This document shows positions 53,311 to 63,113 of a DNA stretch of 64,000 bases, one piece after another. Numbering within the stretch: position 1 is the first letter of the stretch; every line of letters begins with the position of its first letter. The position numbers were made by a program, and so were the translations under genes. Origin of the DNA: Microbacterium protaetiae (GTDB lineage Bacteria; Actinomycetota; Actinomycetes; Actinomycetales; Microbacteriaceae); assembly GCF_004135285.1 (NCBI RefSeq), contig NZ_CP035494.1, positions 1,054,001 through 1,118,000 of the forward strand. Reading direction: 5' to 3'. The notes below the pieces were generated by a model. It saw only the letters and a list, made by a program, of their open reading frames with translations. It had not been told where the DNA came from and did no database searches.

Positions 53311-53398
53311 CGTTCGGTTCGCAGGAAGATCTGCACCGGCGAGCCCGACACGCCGGGTGACACGCCCGGGATCGCGAAAAGTTCCTGCGAGCCGAACG
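53311..53398 (+). repeat. Interspersed palindromic repeat family A, copy 7
   Basis: CGTTCGGTTCGCAGGAAGATCT to GTTCCTGCGAGCCGAACGTC, with the full centre CGACACGCCGGGTGACACGCCCGGGATCG. From here to 53486 a low-complexity CCGCCCATCCGCC stretch fills the gap before the acyl-CoA dehydrogenase stop. Confidence 0.85.
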
Positions 53399-53486
53399 TC
53401 GGCCGCGCAGTGACATCCGCCCATCCGCCGCCCGGGCCCCGCCCATCCGCGGCCCATCCGCCGCCGAGGCCCCGCCCAGGCCCCGC

Positions 53487-54689
53487 TCAGCGCCGCAACT
53501 GCGCCTTGCCCAGCGAGCTCAAATGCACCTCGTCGGGGCCGTCGGCCAGCCGCAGCGTGCGCACGCCTGCCCACATCGCGGCCAGCGGGGTGTCGCCCGA
53601 CACTCCGGCCCCGCCGAAAAGCTGGATCGCGCGGTCGAGAATCTGCTGCACGGCGCGCGGCACCGCGATCTTTATCGCCTGGATCTCGGTCATCGCCTGC
53701 CGGTTGCCGACGGTGTCCATCAGCCATGCGGTCTTGAGCACGAGCAGCCGCAGCGCCTCGATCTGAATGCGCGATTCGGCCACCCATTCGCGCACCACCC
53801 CCTGCTCGGCCAGTGTGCGCCCGAACGCGACACGAGACACGGCCCGCTCGCGCACGAGCTCGAGCGCTCGCTCGGCCATGCCGAGGGCACGCATGCAGTG
53901 ATGGATGCGGCCCGGGCCCAGTCGCGCCTGCGCTATGGCGAATCCCTCGCCCTCCCCGGCCAGGATGTTCTCGGCCGGCACCCGCACGTGGTCGAAGACC
54001 ACTTCGGCGTGCCCGCCGTGGTCGCGGTCGTCGTACCCGAACACCGTCAACGCTCGCACGACCGTGACGCCCGGAGTGTCGCGCGGCACGAGGATCATCG
54101 ACTGCTGCCGGTGCCGCGGCGCGTCGGGGTCGGTCTTGCCCATGACGATGAAGATCGCGGCATCCGGGTTCATGGCCCCGGTCGACCACCACTTTCGCCC
54201 AGTGATGACATACTCATCGCCGTCGCGCTCGATGCGCGTGCCGATGTTGGTCGCGTCCGACGAGGCGACATCGGGCTCGGTCATGCAGAAGGCCGACCGG
54301 ATGTCGCCGGCCAGCAGCGGCTCGAGCCACGCGCTCTTCTGCGCGGGCGTGCCGAAGTCGTTCAGCACTTCCATGTTTCCGGTGTCGGGCGCGTTGCAGT
54401 TGAAAGCGACGGGGCCCAGCTGTGGGCTGCGCCCGGTGATCTCGGCGATCGGCGCGTATTGCAGCTGGGTGAGGCCCGCGCCCGCCTCTCCCGGCAGGAA
54501 CAGATTCCACAGCCCCTGCGCTCTCGCTGCGCGTTGCAGCTCGCGCACGATGGGTCGGAACGACCATTCTTCCGGCGTGGCGGCCAGCTGCTGCGCGAGC
54601 ACCGACTCGGCCGGCAGTACATGCTCGTCGAGGAATACACCGGCCTTCTCGGTCAGCGCGCGGGTGCGCTCATCGGGGGCGAAGTCCAT
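53487..54689 (-). CDS. Acyl-CoA dehydrogenase family protein
   Basis: 400 residues from the ATG at 54689, which shares a base with the phosphotransferase stop (TGATG). The ACAD10/11-like type: FCMTEPDVASSDATNI with FAD-contact residues, EYVITGRKWWSTGAMNPDAAIFIVMGKTD, ARLGPGRIHHCMRALGMAERALEL, and the C-terminal LFGGAGVSGDTPLAAMWAGVRTLRLADGPDEVH. It oxidises acyl-CoA, possibly 4-hydroxy or otherwise modified acyl groups, given its kinase-like partner. Confidence 0.93.
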   Translation of the reverse strand: MDFAPDERTRALTEKAGVFLDEHVLPAESVLAQQLAATPEEWSFRPIVRELQRAARAQGLWNLFLPGEAGAGLTQLQYAPIAEITGRSPQLGPVAFNCNAPDTGNMEVLNDFGTPAQKSAWLEPLLAGDIRSAFCMTEPDVASSDATNIGTRIERDGDEYVITGRKWWSTGAMNPDAAIFIVMGKTDPDAPRHRQQSMILVPRDTPGVTVVRALTVFGYDDRDHGGHAEVVFDHVRVPAENILAGEGEGFAIAQARLGPGRIHHCMRALGMAERALELVRERAVSRVAFGRTLAEQGVVREWVAESRIQIEALRLLVLKTAWLMDTVGNRQAMTEIQAIKIAVPRAVQQILDRAIQLFGGAGVSGDTPLAAMWAGVRTLRLADGPDEVHLSSLGKAQLRR

Positions 54690-55732
54690 CAGATCAGCTC
54701 CATTCCTGCCGTAGCGAGCGGTTCCACGAGGTCGCCGATGTGCTCGAAACCCTCTCCCACGGTCTCGCCCATGCGGTAGCGGTAGTGAATCCCCTCCACG
54801 ATCACTGCGAGTTTGTAGGCCGCGAACGCCCGGTACCAATGCAGATCCGGGATGCTGCGCCCCGACCGGCGCGCATATGCCTCGACGAGCGCGTCGAAGG
54901 TGAGGTACCCGGCATCCACATCCACGGCGCTCGGCACGATGCGGCCGGCGCCGGGCAGCTCGGCCAGGTTCCAGTAGAGGCTGAGGATGCCGAGGTCGAC
55001 GAGGGGGTCGCCGAGCGTGGCCATCTCCCAATCGAGGATCGCCGAGACGCGCGGCGCGTCGCCGGTGCCCTCGACGAGGGCATTGTCGAGGCGATAGTCG
55101 CCGTGCACGATGCCGGTTGCGTGCGTCTCGGGAACGTCGCGGTGCAGTGCTGCCTGCAGCCGATCGAGCATCGGCGTCTCGCGGGAGCGCGAGGCGTCGA
55201 GCTGGCGCTGCCACGTCGACAGCTGCCGGTCAATGTACCCGTCGGGGTGTCCGAAGTCGGCGAGGCCGACGGCGACGGCGTCCACCGCATGCAGCTCGGC
55301 GAGGTGCTCGGCCAGGGCCGTGCTCAGGGCGCGCAGCCCGGTGCGCGTGAACTCGTCGTTCTGCCTGTGTTGGGTCAGAGTGCGCCCGGGCGATCGTTCC
55401 ATGACGAAGAAGACCGTGCCGGTGACAGCGTCGGCCGCGGTGTCGTCGACAAGGTCGATGGCCACGGGCACCGGCACCGCGGTGTCGTGCAGTGCCGCGA
55501 TGACGCGGTGCTCGCGCCGCATGTCGTGGGCGCTGGCCAGCACATGGCCGAGCGGCGGGCGTCGCACGATCAGCGGCACGGCGGCGCCCTCGACGGCGTA
55601 GGTGAGGTTGCTCTTGCCGCCGGCGATGACGGATGCCGCCAGTCGGCCCCCGCCAAGTTCGGGATGCTCGCGCTCCAGCCACGCGCGCAGACCTGACACG
55701 TTCAGACCGGGCGGATCGGTGGGGTGCGGCAT
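54689..55732 (-). CDS. Aminoglycoside-phosphotransferase-fold protein (ACAD10/11 kinase-like)
   Basis: 347 residues from the ATG at 55732, with CGAGGAGGTCTGG upstream. APH-fold motifs: GGKSNLTYAVE nucleotide loop, VFFVMERSPGRTL hinge, GIVHGDYRLDNALVEG catalytic loop, and VSAILDWEMATLGDPLVDLG metal loop. In bacteria this type often pairs with an acyl-CoA dehydrogenase; the animal ACAD10/11 proteins fuse both domains and phosphorylate 4-hydroxyacyl-CoAs. The coupling here supports such a two-step path. An inverted repeat precedes the gene. Confidence 0.9.
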   Translation of the reverse strand: MPHPTDPPGLNVSGLRAWLEREHPELGGGRLAASVIAGGKSNLTYAVEGAAVPLIVRRPPLGHVLASAHDMRREHRVIAALHDTAVPVPVAIDLVDDTAADAVTGTVFFVMERSPGRTLTQHRQNDEFTRTGLRALSTALAEHLAELHAVDAVAVGLADFGHPDGYIDRQLSTWQRQLDASRSRETPMLDRLQAALHRDVPETHATGIVHGDYRLDNALVEGTGDAPRVSAILDWEMATLGDPLVDLGILSLYWNLAELPGAGRIVPSAVDVDAGYLTFDALVEAYARRSGRSIPDLHWYRAFAAYKLAVIVEGIHYRYRMGETVGEGFEHIGDLVEPLATAGMELI

Positions 55733-55763
55733 CCAGACCTCCTCGTCGTAGGGACGTCTACAG

Positions 55764-55783
55764 CATACCGACTGCCCGGTATG
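55764..55783 (-). promoter_or_regulatory. Palindromic operator before the phosphotransferase-dehydrogenase operon
   Basis: CATACCG-N6-CGGTATG with perfect 7-base arms lies 31 bases upstream of the start codon, over the likely promoter. Its size and symmetry suit a TetR-type repressor of acyl-CoA metabolism; no such regulator gene is adjacent. Confidence 0.6.
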
Positions 55784-55885
55784 TATCGACTCGCTCGCGC
55801 GCCCCGATCTCCCGCCCGGACGATCGGTCGGATGCTTCGGACGCCCGGTCGGGCGCAGCATCCCTCACCCAATGAGAGTGGAAGC

Positions 55886-57079
55886 ATGACAACGACCGCG
55901 CCCATCTCGACCACTGCGTCCGCCACCACCGCCGAGCGGATGCGATACGGCGGGCTCGTCGCGCTCATGCTGATGAGCTTCCTGCTGGTGACGGCCGAGT
56001 TCCTTCCGAACGGCGTGCTCACCCAGATGGCCACGGAGTTGGGGGTCACCCCGGGGCAGGCCGGCCAGACCGTGACCGTGACCGCGCTGGTCGGCTTCGT
56101 CGTGGCACCCACGGTCGGCCTCATCTTCCCGCGGCTGGACCGCCGCACTCTGCTGGTCTGGATGGCCCTGGCCGCGGGAGCGTCGAACCTCATCGTCGCC
56201 ATCGCTCCGAACCTGCTGCTCGTGCTGGTCGCACGGTTCCTGCTGGGGGCAGCCCTGAGCTCGTTCTGGGCCATGTCGATCACCGTCGCCGCGCGCCTGT
56301 CCGGACCGGCACGGATCGGCCGCGCCGTCATGTTCACCTCGGCGGGCGCGTCTCTGGCGACGGTCGGCGGGGTTCCGCTGGGGGTGTTCCTGGCCGAACT
56401 CGCCGACTGGCGCACGGTGTTCGCCGTCGCCGGTGTCGTCACGGCTCTGCTCGCCGTCGCGCTGCGCACGCTGCTCCCGGCGGTGCCGGCGGCGCGGGCG
56501 GGCAGCATCCGGATCCTGCTGGACACCATCCGCCGCCCGGGCATCGGACTGGGTCTTGCCGGTCACGTGCTGATCGTGCTCGGGCACTTCCTCGCCTACA
56601 CCTACGTGCGACTGGCGCTGGAGCGTCTTCCGCACGTCGATGCCACCACCGTCGTCCTGCTGCTGGCGCTGTTCGGCGCCGGTGGCCTGATCGGCAACAT
56701 CGCGATAGGTCTGATCGTCGACCGCACGTTCGGTCTGCTGGCGGTGCTCGTGCCGGTCGTGATCGCCGGCTCCATCGCGCTGCTCGCGCTCGTTCCCACA
56801 TCGGTGACGATGGTCGCGGTCGCGGTGACGGTCTGGGGATTCTTCTTCGCGTCGTGGCTGATCGTCGTCAACACCTGGGTCGCGCGCCGCTCGCCCGATC
56901 GGCTGGAGGCCGGCGGCAGCCTGGTCGTGACCGGCTTTCAGGCGGCCATCATGCTCGCGGCGGGAGGCGGCGGCATCCTCGTGGACAGCATCGGCGTCGA
57001 GGCCAACTACATCGTCGGCGCCGTGCTTCTCATCGCCGGCGCCGCGTTGTTCGGGCTCTCGAACCAGGCACGCCGGTGA
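55886..57079 (+). CDS. MFS transporter, DHA1 family (AraJ/PbuE-like exporter)
   Basis: 397 residues from the ATG at 55886; GAGAGTGGAAGC lies just upstream. Twelve helices. The DHA1 markers are the first-helix LLVTAEFLPNGVLTQMATELGVTPGQAGQTVTVTALVGFVVAP, the loop 2-3 block FPRLDRRTLLVWMALAAGASNL (family A-motif region) and LLGAALSSFWAMSITVAARLSGPARIGRAVMFTSAGASLATVGGVPLG. Members export sugars, purine bases or drugs. It converges on an AraC gene, which may regulate it. Confidence 0.92.
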   Translation: MTTTAPISTTASATTAERMRYGGLVALMLMSFLLVTAEFLPNGVLTQMATELGVTPGQAGQTVTVTALVGFVVAPTVGLIFPRLDRRTLLVWMALAAGASNLIVAIAPNLLLVLVARFLLGAALSSFWAMSITVAARLSGPARIGRAVMFTSAGASLATVGGVPLGVFLAELADWRTVFAVAGVVTALLAVALRTLLPAVPAARAGSIRILLDTIRRPGIGLGLAGHVLIVLGHFLAYTYVRLALERLPHVDATTVVLLLALFGAGGLIGNIAIGLIVDRTFGLLAVLVPVVIAGSIALLALVPTSVTMVAVAVTVWGFFFASWLIVVNTWVARRSPDRLEAGGSLVVTGFQAAIMLAAGGGGILVDSIGVEANYIVGAVLLIAGAALFGLSNQARR

Positions 57080-57113
57080 GGGATGCCGGTGAGGGATGCC
57101 GCGGCCCGGTGCG

Positions 57114-57956
57114 TCAGGCCGGCACGGCGTCGCGGCGACGCTGCCATGCCGACGGTGCCAGCCCGGTGTGCCGGCGGAACGCACGGCTGAACCCCTCGTC
57201 GGAGCCGTACCCCAGTCGCCGGGAGGTCGCCGAGACGGGAAGCCCGGCATCGAGCAGATCCTTGGCCCGCCGCATCCGCACCTCGGTGACGTAGCCGGCC
57301 GGAGACATGCCGATAGCACGCCGGAAGCGCTCGGCGAACACCGAACGCGACATCGCCCCCATCGTGGCGAGCAGCTCAAGGCTCCAGTCGCGGCCGGGAT
57401 CGTCGTGGATCGCCTCGACCACGCGATCGAGGTACGGGTCGCGACGCTGTGCCCAGCCCTGCGGCACGCATCCGAGCTGTGCCCAGGCGCGAATCAATGA
57501 CAACAGGACCGTGCTCACCATCAACCGGCAGATGACCGGGTCACCGGAACGCTGTGCGGATGCCGCGTTCTCGCCCGCGCCCAGGTTCGCGGCAAGCGCC
57601 GCGGCGGCCGGCTCACGGTCGGCGAAACCCGTGACCCATGCCAGCGGCGGCATCTCTGCCATGGCGGGTGCGCCCGACAGCTCCAGGTCGACCGTCATCA
57701 CCCGTGCGCCACCGGCCGAGACGAGAACCAGCGGGCGCAGTCCCATCGACAGCAGCGCGTCGCCGGCGCAGAGAGTGCTCGGCGCCGTGGGCGCGTCGAC
57801 ACCGACGGCACCGTCGACCACATAGATCAGGGTGACGACACCGGATGCCACCGGCAGCACACCGCCCGCCGACACGGGTGTGCGCCGGCTGGTTCCCGGG
57901 CGCACCTCGACGCGCGAGAGGACGTCGTCCAGCACTCCCGGGTCGATCGTCGCCAT
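57114..57956 (-). CDS. AraC family transcriptional regulator
   Basis: 280 residues from the ATG at 57956 (MATIDPGVLDDVLSRVEVRPG). The N-terminal cupin-like sensor domain runs to about residue 150; the C-terminal double helix-turn-helix has WSLELLATMGAMSRSVFAERFRRAIGMSPAGYVTEVRMRRAKDLLD and RRLGYGSDEGFSRAFRRHTGLAPSAWQRR. The N-domain type (cupin_6) is common in regulators that control a neighbouring MFS exporter, such as the one ending 35 bases away. Effector unknown. Confidence 0.92.
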   Translation of the reverse strand: MATIDPGVLDDVLSRVEVRPGTSRRTPVSAGGVLPVASGVVTLIYVVDGAVGVDAPTAPSTLCAGDALLSMGLRPLVLVSAGGARVMTVDLELSGAPAMAEMPPLAWVTGFADREPAAAALAANLGAGENAASAQRSGDPVICRLMVSTVLLSLIRAWAQLGCVPQGWAQRRDPYLDRVVEAIHDDPGRDWSLELLATMGAMSRSVFAERFRRAIGMSPAGYVTEVRMRRAKDLLDAGLPVSATSRRLGYGSDEGFSRAFRRHTGLAPSAWQRRRDAVPA

Positions 57957-58196
57957 GCCGGGGGCAACCGCCGCCCCGGTGACCCTATTCCCGATCGCCC
58001 TCCGCGGGCGATGCGCGCGGGTGGTCGTGTTGGGGGGCCCACGTGCCCGGAGGGTTCGGGGCGCGTTCCGCCCCCCGGCCCCCGGCACTCCGCGCCCCGC
58101 ACGCCGCGCCGCGCCCCGCACCGGGCAGGCGCGAGGATGCTCGAACCGGGCAGGCGGGAGAGGCTACCCCCTATCGGGCACCCGGAGTGGCGGGGC

Positions 58197-58378
58197 CGGT
58201 CGCGGCATCCCACCGTTCAGCTCGCAGGATGAACGGCTCACAGGATGGGCGGCGCACAGCGGCGCGGCGGCGCCGGTCGCGGCATCCCGCCGTTCAGCTC
58301 GCAGGATGAACGGCTCACAACGGCGCGACACACCGGACGACACGCCCGGGATCGCAAAAACGTCCTGCGAGCCGAACG
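58197..58378 (+). repeat. Interspersed palindromic repeat family A, copies 8 (left half) and 9 (full)
   Basis: The segment CGGTCGCGGCATCCC-CGTTCAGCTCGCAGGATGAACGGCTCACA occurs at 58197-58241 and again at 58274-58319. The first copy stops there; the second (58291-58378) continues through the centre to ACGTCCTGCGAGCCGAACG. From 57957 to 58196 I see only GC-rich non-coding sequence, and from 58379 to 58467 a low-complexity GGCGCGGCGGGGCCGG run. Confidence 0.85.
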
Positions 58379-58467
58379 CCGCCGGCGCGGCGGGGCCGGC
58401 TCGGGCGGGGCCGCGGCGGGCGGGTCCGGCTCGGGCGCGGCGGGGCGGCTGAGGCGGGGCGGCGGCC

Positions 58468-58665
58468 TCAGCGCTCGTTGCCGCGCCGGTAGTTGCCGGT
58501 GGCGCGCTGCAGCAGCGCCTGATCGGATGCCTCATCGTCGCCGAGCCGCGCCGCCAGGCGGGCAGCCGCCGAGCCGCGCAGCGTCGTGACGAGCCGGCCG
58601 CCGCGCGAGATGAGAACGTCGCCCGCCTTGGTGACGCGATAGGTGAACGGCTCGGAGCCGCTCAC
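58468..58665 (-). CDS. Small conserved-looking protein downstream of hspR
   Basis: 65 residues from a GTG at 58665 that overlaps the hspR stop (GTGA), the same coupling used elsewhere in the window. It begins VSGSEPFTYRVTKAGDVLISRGGRLVTTL, a compact beta-rich start, followed by a helix RGSAAARLAARLGDDEASDQALLQRATGNYRRG. Not recognised. Codon use is like the rest of the operon, so I take it as real; as the last gene of the heat-shock operon it should be heat-induced. Confidence 0.7.
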   Translation of the reverse strand: MSGSEPFTYRVTKAGDVLISRGGRLVTTLRGSAAARLAARLGDDEASDQALLQRATGNYRRGNER

Positions 58666-59099
58666 CGCTCGTCGGGCCGCTGCGGCCGCCACACGACGAT
58701 GTCGGTCGAGCGACGCACGCGCCGCCCGTGCCGCAGCGGCACGACAGCGCCGGTCGCGCCGGCGGCGAACACGCGCGCCCCGGGCCTGTTCTCGACCTCG
58801 ACACGCACCCGCTCTTCGAGCATCTGCACGCGCATGTGCAGCTCGCGCACGTGCTCTTCGAGCTCGAGAATGCGCACGATGGCCGGAAGGCTCATGCCGT
58901 CGGCCGACATGCGCGACACCTCACGCAGCTGGGCGACGTGCCGCAGCGAGTACCGGCGGGATCCGCCCTTGGTGCGGGCGGGCACGACGAGCCCCATCCG
59001 GTCATACTGGCGCAGGGTCTGGGGGTGCATTCCCGACAGCTCGGCGGCCGCCGCGATAGCGAAGATCGGGGCGTTCTCGTCAGGCTGGTAGTCGGACAT
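58662..59099 (-). CDS. hspR: Heat-shock repressor HspR (MerR family)
   Basis: 145 residues. The MerR-type winged helix is in FAIAAAAELSGMHPQTLRQYDRMGLVVPARTKGGSRRYSLRHVAQLREV, followed by LSADG-like MSADGMSLPAIVRILELEEHVRELHMRVQMLEERV, a dimerising coiled coil. HspR binds HAIR sequences and represses dnaK and clpB, with DnaK acting as co-repressor in Streptomyces. It lies in the operon it controls, and HAIR sites occur upstream of dnaK and clpB in this window. Confidence 0.95.
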   Translation of the reverse strand: MSDYQPDENAPIFAIAAAAELSGMHPQTLRQYDRMGLVVPARTKGGSRRYSLRHVAQLREVSRMSADGMSLPAIVRILELEEHVRELHMRVQMLEERVRVEVENRPGARVFAAGATGAVVPLRHGRRVRRSTDIVVWRPQRPDER

Positions 59100-59145
59100 C
59101 CGGATTCACCTCCTCGGCTCTGGTGCCATTCTCGCGGGTCGGGGG

Positions 59146-59180
59146 CGTTTCGTCTCGCTTCACTCGCTCAACGACCGACA
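59146..59180. repeat. Single TTGAGCGA-type repeat between hspR and dnaJ
   Basis: CGTTTCGTCTCGCTTCACTCGCTCAACGACCG is the reverse complement form of the repeat word found four times at 1996-2106. Described here in two parts: CGTTTCG at its left end and CGCTCAACGACCG at its right end. Confidence 0.6.
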
Positions 59181-59192
59181 CCCACAACCGGC

Positions 59193-60200
59193 TCAACGGC
59201 CAGACGCGGCCTTGGACATCAACTCCGCGCGCGGGTTCTCCTTCGGTTCGAGTTCGTGAAAGCGCTCAAGCGCTTCGCGGGCCGCGTCGTCGAGGTGCGA
59301 CGGCACGGCCACCTGCACCTCGGCGAGCAGGTCGCCGGTGCCCTTCTTGCTCTCCACGCCCCGGCCCTTCACACGCAGCACGCGGCCTGACGGAGTGCCC
59401 GGCGCGACACGCAGCCGCACCGGGTCGCCGCCGAGCGTGGGCACCTCGATCGTGGCGCCCAGCGTCGCCTCGGTGAAGGTCACCGGAACCGTCACGCGCA
59501 GGTTGAGCCCGTCGCGGGTGAACACCGGGTGCGGGCGCACCGTCACTGTCACGACGACATCGCCGTTCTCTCCGCCATCGGGTGAGGGATGCCCCCGCCC
59601 ACGCAGCCGGATCTTCTGGCCGTTGGACACCCCGGCGGGGATCTTCACCTTGAAGGGCTTGCCGTTCTCACCCGAGAGCGAGATCGTCTCGCCCTTGACG
59701 GCGGTGACGAAGTCGAGCGTCGTATGCGCCGTGACATCCGCCCCCTTCTGCGGGCCGCCGTATCCGCGGTAGCCACCGGAGGGCTCGCCGAACCGGCCCG
59801 AGCCGAATCCGCCGCCCTGCTGGCCGAACATCGAGAAGATGTCCTCGAAGTTGCCCGACTGCTGAAAGCGGGCGCCGGAACCGCCCCGGCCGCCCTGGCC
59901 GAACATGCTGAAGACGTCTTCGAAGCCGCCGGCGCCCTGGCCGCCCGCAGTGAAGCGGGCGCCCGAGCCCATCGCGCGGATCTGGTCGTACTCGGAGCGC
60001 TGCTCTTTGTCAGAGAGCACCGAGTACGCCTCGCTGATCTCTTTGAACTTCGACTCGGCGGCGGTATCACCCGGGTTGGAATCCGGGTGATACTTGCGCG
60101 CGAGCTTGCGATAGGTCTTCTTCAGTTCGGCATCGCTGACGTCCTTGGACACACCGAGCGTCTTGTAGAAGTCCTTGTCGAACCAGTCTTGACTGGCCAT
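59193..60200 (-). CDS. dnaJ: DnaJ/CbpA-type co-chaperone without zinc finger
   Basis: 335 residues from the ATG at 60200, preceded by GGAGGGAGC. J domain at residues about 8-75 ([34 protein letters not shown], with HPD). Then a Gly/Phe-rich region ([14 protein letters not shown] repeated with [13 protein letters not shown]). The CxxCxGxG zinc modules are absent, and the two C-terminal beta domains follow ([44 protein letters not shown]). That is type II, as in DnaJ1 of actinobacteria. It stimulates DnaK; grpE and dnaK precede it. Confidence 0.94.
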   Translation of the reverse strand: MASQDWFDKDFYKTLGVSKDVSDAELKKTYRKLARKYHPDSNPGDTAAESKFKEISEAYSVLSDKEQRSEYDQIRAMGSGARFTAGGQGAGGFEDVFSMFGQGGRGGSGARFQQSGNFEDIFSMFGQQGGGFGSGRFGEPSGGYRGYGGPQKGADVTAHTTLDFVTAVKGETISLSGENGKPFKVKIPAGVSNGQKIRLRGRGHPSPDGGENGDVVVTVTVRPHPVFTRDGLNLRVTVPVTFTEATLGATIEVPTLGGDPVRLRVAPGTPSGRVLRVKGRGVESKKGTGDLLAEVQVAVPSHLDDAAREALERFHELEPKENPRAELMSKAASGR

Positions 60201-60217
60201 GGATGCTCCCTCCGCGG

Positions 60218-60847
60218 TCAATCCGCCGGAACGGCGACGACCACCTTCGCGGGGCGCAGCTCGACGTCACCCAGCCGGTATCCGGTCTCCACGACCTCCA
60301 AGACGGTCGGCTCGGTGGTTCCGGGGGTCGGCTGCTGGAAGACGGCCTCGTGGTGCTGCGGGTCGAACGCTTCACCGGCCGCGCCGTAGGAGGTCACGCC
60401 CAGCCGCTCCACGGTGCCGCGCACCTTCTCGGCGATGAGCGCGAACGCGCTGCCCTCCTCGAGGTCGCCGTGCTTTTCGGCACGGTCGAGGTCGTCGAGC
60501 ACGGGCAGCAGCCCCTTGGCCGCCTCACCCTTGGCACGGTCAATCTCGACCTGGCGCTGCTCCTCGGTGCGGCGGCGGTAGTTCGCGTACTCGGCCTGCA
60601 GGCGCTTGAGATCGTTCAGCAGCGTCGACTCCAGGTCGGCGAGCTTGGCGTCTTCGGCCGCGGCATCCGGATTCTGCGCGGTACCGAGGATGTCATCCAC
60701 CGTCCACTCATCGTCCGAGCCTTCGGCGCTGGCGGCCCCGGTCGGGTTGTCGGTTCCGTCCTGCGCGTCGGGGTCGGAGGCGTGCGCCTCCGACCCCTCT
60801 GCGTCCGGACGGACCTCGTCGTTGTCGTCGAAGTCCTTCTCGGTCAT
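60218..60847 (-). CDS. grpE: Nucleotide exchange factor GrpE
   Basis: 209 residues from the ATG at 60847. The acidic disordered N-terminus (Asp/Glu/Ala to residue about 65) leads to a long coiled-coil dimerisation helix ([35 protein letters not shown]), then [15 protein letters not shown] and the beta domain with [45 protein letters not shown]. It releases ADP from DnaK. Only four bases separate it from the dnaK stop. Confidence 0.96.
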   Translation of the reverse strand: MTEKDFDDNDEVRPDAEGSEAHASDPDAQDGTDNPTGAASAEGSDDEWTVDDILGTAQNPDAAAEDAKLADLESTLLNDLKRLQAEYANYRRRTEEQRQVEIDRAKGEAAKGLLPVLDDLDRAEKHGDLEEGSAFALIAEKVRGTVERLGVTSYGAAGEAFDPQHHEAVFQQPTPGTTEPTVLEVVETGYRLGDVELRPAKVVVAVPAD

Positions 60848-60851
60848 GTCC

Positions 60852-62870
<2,019 letters not shown>

Positions 62871-62918
62871 TAAAGTTGATAACACCCGGCTCAAGTTTGG
62901 CATTCCCCAGGGGACCCG

Positions 62919-63113
62919 TCAGCGCTCTGCGCGCGGGCGGAAGGACGCGAGCCCGTCCGTTCCGAGCTCGGTCGGCACCGAGCCGACGGCGAGGTCGGCG
63001 TCGACGAGCCGCGCCAGGGAGCGGCCGCCGGCGAGTTCCGCACGCGCGGCAGATCCCGCAGCTGTGGCATCCCGCCTCGTCCTTCCCGTAGCCTGAGCGG
63101 TGTGACCGGCCAC
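62919..63113 (-). other. Coding-like fragment upstream of dnaK
   Basis: A minus-strand frame ending in TGA at 62919 reads ...RAELAGGRSLARLVDADLAV, then GSVPTELGTDGLASFRPRAER. About 45 codons have almost exclusively G or C in the third position, like real genes here, but no good start or ribosome site is visible, and its 5' part overlaps the MFS promoter. It may be a small unrecognised gene or the remnant of one. The 357-base gap between dnaK and the MFS gene otherwise holds only the dnaK promoter. Confidence 0.35.
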
